Source: Acidobacteriota bacterium (GTDB taxonomy: Bacteria > Acidobacteriota > Terriglobia > Versatilivoradales > Versatilivoraceae). Taken from it: a DNA stretch of 9,423 nucleotides. Position numbers and translations under genes: made by a program. Shown here piece by piece: positions 7,084 to 9,423 of the stretch. The notes beneath the pieces are model-generated. The model worked only from the letters and a program-made list of their open reading frames with translations, was not told where the DNA came from and did not search any database. Positions within the stretch are counted from its first letter, which is position 1. Every line of letters starts with the position of its first letter. Where the stretch lies: NCBI GenBank assembly GCA_026706225.1, contig JAPOZE010000561.1, forward strand, positions 1 to 9,423, in the 5' to 3' direction.

Positions 7084-7254
7084 TCTTGACTTCCCCTGCC
7101 TGCAGGGTGGCTGCCCGCTGCATCGCAGGAATCTCAGCCGCGGCCAAAGGGACACGATGCGGGCGGGACACTTGCGCTCCCGGGGGATGCCGGGCCTGCG
7201 GTGCGGTGGGGGTGGAAACCGGGTCGTCAGGCGTGAGAACAAAGGAGAAAATTC

Positions 7255-8382
7255 ATGGCAAGCATCCGTCTCGTAGACCAAGGGGTCGTTTACCGCAATA
7301 CCAATCCGGGCTACGAGTTCCACTTCGCCTGCCACAGCTATCTGGTCCGGTTGACGGCGTCGGAACTGCTCTGCACCTTTCAGCGGGGTCAGGCCCTCTA
7401 CAGCCTGGACTCGGTGATGGTGCAGGCCCGCTCCAGCGACGGAGGGCGGAGCTGGCAGACCGAGGGATTGATCCATGATGCCTCCGCGGACGACCGGGCT
7501 TATTCCTACCACGCCCCCATGTGCACTGGTCTGCCCGACGGCTCCCTGCTGATGACGGCCCAGCGCTGGGACCGCTCCGATCCGGCCCATCCGTTGTTCA
7601 ACGAGCAGACTGGCGGCATCTTCCCGGCCGACACCCTCTTCTACCGGTCCGGCGACAAGGGAGCCGGCTGGTCGGGACCTCAGATTCTGCAGGTTCCCGA
7701 GGGCATGGTGATCACCCCCAGTTGCTCCATGGTGGTCTTGTCGAACGGAGTCTGGTTCCAGGCCTTCGACCAGTGGCACGCCTACCACGATCCCGGTCCT
7801 TACAAGCCCAGGACGGTGGGGCTGTTTTCCTCGGATGAAGGCCGAAGCTGGGGAGACCCGGTGATCTTCGGGACCGGATCGGGGACCGGCAAGGGCCACT
7901 GGCACGGCAGGGTCGTCCGGCGGCGCGACGACAGCCTGTTCGCCCTGTTCTGGACGGCCGACCTCGAGTCGGGGGAGAACCTGACCCTGCACGCATCCAC
8001 CGGTACGCCGGATGGACGGGAATGGTCGGAGCCGGTGCCCACCAACATCCCCGGACAGACCAACTGGGCCGTCGACCTGGGCGAGGGACGCATGGCGGTG
8101 GTCTATACCGTGCGGGAGACCGACCCTCCCGGGTTTTTCGCGGCCTGCTCACGGGACGGGGGCCTCACCTGGGACCTCGACAACCGGATCCAGGTCTGGG
8201 ACGCCAGCGGCCGGGACAAGATCGGAACCGATGCGCCCGAGTCCTACCCGCGGTCCCATGACAGCATCGCCTTCGGGGCTCCCATGGCCACCGTTTTGGA
8301 CGACGGCGATGTCCTGGCCACCTTCTGGTGCACCGAGGTGTCGGTCACCCAGATCCGATTTGTCCGTCTGAGAGTGGAGTAG
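7255..8382 (+). CDS. Asp-box (BNR repeat) sialidase-like beta-propeller protein, apparently cytoplasmic
   Basis: A 375-residue protein of the sialidase/neuraminidase-like six-bladed beta-propeller superfamily. GGAG at 7244-7247 precedes the ATG at 7255, and an in-frame TGA at 7234-7236 rules out a longer N-terminus. Asp-box motifs (SxDxGxxW) occur at residues 61-67 (SDGGRSW), 132-139 (SGDKGAGW), 193-199 (SDEGRSW) and 299-306 (SRDGGLTW), with a degenerate fifth at 248-257. Such propellers in environmental bacteria are often glycoside hydrolases or lyases acting on host or algal glycans. No signal peptide is visible: the protein opens MASIRLVDQG and runs straight into the fold. I also cannot see the arginine-containing FRIP motif of true sialidases, so calling it a sialidase would be unsafe. 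It converges on the PhyH gene with 15 bases between stops. Its role in trimming imported oligosaccharides is inference. Confidence 0.88.
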   Translation: MASIRLVDQGVVYRNTNPGYEFHFACHSYLVRLTASELLCTFQRGQALYSLDSVMVQARSSDGGRSWQTEGLIHDASADDRAYSYHAPMCTGLPDGSLLMTAQRWDRSDPAHPLFNEQTGGIFPADTLFYRSGDKGAGWSGPQILQVPEGMVITPSCSMVVLSNGVWFQAFDQWHAYHDPGPYKPRTVGLFSSDEGRSWGDPVIFGTGSGTGKGHWHGRVVRRRDDSLFALFWTADLESGENLTLHASTGTPDGREWSEPVPTNIPGQTNWAVDLGEGRMAVVYTVRETDPPGFFAACSRDGGLTWDLDNRIQVWDASGRDKIGTDAPESYPRSHDSIAFGAPMATVLDDGDVLATFWCTEVSVTQIRFVRLRVE

Positions 8383-8422
8383 GCGGTCGGGGCAGTCTTA
8401 CCGGGACTGCAACTCGACCCGC
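8383..8422. terminator. Imperfect hairpin between convergent genes, possible bidirectional terminator
   Basis: GCAGTC (8392-8397) pairs with GACTGC (8405-8410) around a 7-base loop. Outside this, GCGGTCG (8383-8389) can pair with CGACCCGC (8415-8422) with one bulged base. The structure spans the 15-base gap between the Asp-box and PhyH stop codons and runs into the last PhyH codons. No clear T-tract lies on either side, so termination is only suggested. Confidence 0.35.
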
Positions 8423-9150
8423 TGAGCCGTGGAGGACTCCTTGTAGCGGGCCTGTGCTGCCTCGTCGATGGTGGAGGAAGCGGCGTCGTAGACGATGGCC
8501 AGAGCCCTGCGGGAAATCCGGCTGGGGTTGGCGTCGGCACGGTGAATCATGTCGCAGTGGTGGGCCAACAGGTCGCCCGGGGATGCCAGGGCCTTGACTT
8601 CGGCTGCTTCATCCTCGGGGCCCCAGTCGCTCAAGCCCTGGGAAAACCCCAGGATGTTCGACACGTTGTGAGGACGGATGCCCTTCCGGTGGGATCCCCG
8701 CACATAGCGGATGCACCCGTTCTCCTCGCTCACCGGATCCATCGGGAACCACAGGGTGACGGCCTGGCTGGGGAGCAGGCAGAAATAGTACCCGTCCTGG
8801 TGGGGCGGCGTGGGCTTTCCGATACCTGCCGGCTTGTTGAACAGCTCCACTCCTCGGAGAACGACCGGCGTGCCGAGCAGGGCCTCAGCCAGCCTGGCGA
8901 ACTTGGGCAGAACGGTAATGGACTGGAAGAAGGGGTCGTGCGTCTCCATTTGCTGCATCTGCTTGAGGGTCTCAGCGCGCCCCTGGATCTCGTAAAAGAC
9001 GTCGGTGGGTGGCAGGCCGGGCGCGAGCTCGCGAATGTAGCGCTGCAGATTCTTCTCCAGGTTTTGCACTTCCTCAGGAGTCAGGTAGCCCTTGAGCCTG
9101 ACGAAACCGTTCCTGGAAAACTCCTCGTGATACTGTGAATAGGGATTCAT
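8398..9150 (-). CDS. Phytanoyl-CoA dioxygenase (PhyH) family Fe(II)/2-oxoglutarate oxygenase
   Basis: A 250-residue non-haem iron oxygenase of the PhyH family, which hydroxylates a carbon next to a carbonyl or similar group using O2 and 2-oxoglutarate; the cytoplasm is likely. The ATG at 9150 (reading leftward) has GGAGGAG 10 bases upstream (9161-9167), and the family N-terminus follows (YHEEFSRNGFVRLKGYLTPEEV). An upstream in-frame ATG would add 31 unrelated residues. The iron triad is complete: HQD gives His117 and Asp119, and MIHRAD gives His203. Arg214 lies 11 residues after His203, the same spacing as the 2-oxoglutarate-binding arginine of human PHYH (His264 to Arg275). GDLLAHHCDMIHRADANPS and GSHRKG are typical. 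Substrates of bacterial members range from phytanoyl-CoA to ectoine and small natural products; none can be named here. It converges with the Asp-box gene and diverges from the gene at 9390. Confidence 0.93.
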   Translation of the reverse strand: MNPYSQYHEEFSRNGFVRLKGYLTPEEVQNLEKNLQRYIRELAPGLPPTDVFYEIQGRAETLKQMQQMETHDPFFQSITVLPKFARLAEALLGTPVVLRGVELFNKPAGIGKPTPPHQDGYYFCLLPSQAVTLWFPMDPVSEENGCIRYVRGSHRKGIRPHNVSNILGFSQGLSDWGPEDEAAEVKALASPGDLLAHHCDMIHRADANPSRISRRALAIVYDAASSTIDEAAQARYKESSTAQRVELQSR

Positions 9151-9229
9151 GACCGGCTGTCTCCTCCGTGCGATGAAGTCGGACGCGGGCTTGCGCGAGC
9201 CGATGCCGCGCTGCCTTCCTCTAAGTCCA

Positions 9230-9279
9230 TCTATAGTCACCAAACTTCAATTGACAGTCGAAGCAAAACCATACACCAT
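9230..9279. promoter_or_regulatory. Candidate divergent promoters sharing one -35 sequence
   Basis: TTGACAG at 9251-9257 gives a consensus -35 (TTGACA) rightward and, read on the other strand, CTGTCA (4 of 6) leftward. Leftward, TATAGA (9235-9230) lies 16 bases away and fits the PhyH gene, about 80 bases before its ATG. Rightward, only a poor TACACC (9273-9278) lies 16 bases away, about 112 bases before the ATG at 9390. The leftward promoter is the better of the two. Confidence 0.35.
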
Positions 9280-9345
9280 GGCTGTCCCGTTGGCAAACCG
9301 CTGCCTCGGCCGGATTTGCGACCTGTCTGTTTCGCCCGTTTGTCC

Positions 9346-9364
9346 GGAGCGGAAGCTCCGCTCC
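9346..9364. repeat. Perfect 8-bp inverted repeat with 3-base loop in the leader of the last gene
   Basis: GGAGCGGA (9346-9353) and TCCGCTCC (9357-9364) are exact reverse complements around AGC. This compact GC-rich hairpin ends 11 bases before the GAGAGGA ribosome site of the gene starting at 9390. It could be a REP-like dispersed element, a regulatory leader stem, or chance in GC-rich DNA. I see no second copy in this window. Confidence 0.6.
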
Positions 9365-9389
9365 CATCCCCTTTCGAGAGGACCCATCC

Positions 9390-9423
9390 ATGATCGAGGT
9401 CATAGAAGACATCACCATCTACG
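9390..9423 (+). CDS. Start of an unidentified gene, cut by the window end
   Basis: An ATG at 9390, with GAGAGGA 7 bases upstream (9376-9382), opens a frame that stays open to the window end (MIEVIEDITIY). The ribosome site, the position after a plausible promoter region and the divergent layout with the PhyH gene support a real gene. Eleven residues are too few to name a family; the start looks like a cytoplasmic protein beginning with a beta-strand, without a signal peptide. Confidence 0.6.
   Translation, partial: MIEVIEDITIY

Noticed and set aside
7058..7276. Possible 72-residue gene before the Asp-box gene
   Set aside because: It overlaps the hairpin and the Asp-box start, has no ribosome site and its translation resembles no protein; it is treated as leader DNA.
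7069..7992. Reverse-strand open frame (307 codons) over the Asp-box gene
   Set aside because: An antisense shadow of a gene with four clear Asp-box motifs.
9221..9418. Reverse-strand 65-codon frame with a CxxC-like pair
   Set aside because: It covers the promoter and leader region of the divergent genes, has no ribosome site and runs over the start of the forward gene at 9390.

Overview
This GC-rich window looks like a chromosomal piece of an uncultivated heterotrophic bacterium. It carries PSCyt1/DUF1549/DUF1553, DUF1501, DUF1080, Asp-box and PhyH families together. That mix is typical of Planctomycetota, Verrucomicrobiota and some Acidobacteriota and related environmental lineages; I cannot choose between these phyla from sequence alone. 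Shine-Dalgarno sites (GGAG, GAGGAG, GGGAGG) are clear in front of nearly every gene. I see no rRNA, tRNA, CRISPR array, transposase or phage gene.

Layout. The window opens inside a class IV (branched-chain-type) PLP aminotransferase (to 833, +). Next come two exported proteins on the same strand: a 1078-residue Planctomycete-type cytochrome protein (920-4156), with two CxxCH motifs, DUF1549, a LamG-like insert and DUF1553, and a DUF1501 protein with a twin-arginine signal (4255-5721). A DUF1080 lipoprotein (5732-6340, -) converges on them with only 10 bases between the stop codons. On the other side of a 263-base divergent region lies a small coiled-coil protein with a C-terminal membrane anchor (6604-7020, +), built from 33-bp and then 21-bp tandem repeats. 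An Asp-box (sialidase-like) beta-propeller protein without a signal peptide (7255-8382, +) converges on a phytanoyl-CoA dioxygenase-family gene (8398-9150, -). A new forward gene starts at 9390 and is cut by the window end.

How they may work together. The cytochrome/DUF1553 and DUF1501 genes form a recurrent pair of unknown biochemical function and are probably co-transcribed. The DUF1080 lipoprotein belongs to a family now linked to 3-keto-glycoside hydrolysis, so the centre of the window may serve extracytoplasmic carbohydrate use. The Asp-box and PhyH genes look like independent catabolic or modifying enzymes. The coiled-coil gene is the least explained element and the most unusual in sequence. 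No clear defence system or wholly new system is visible.
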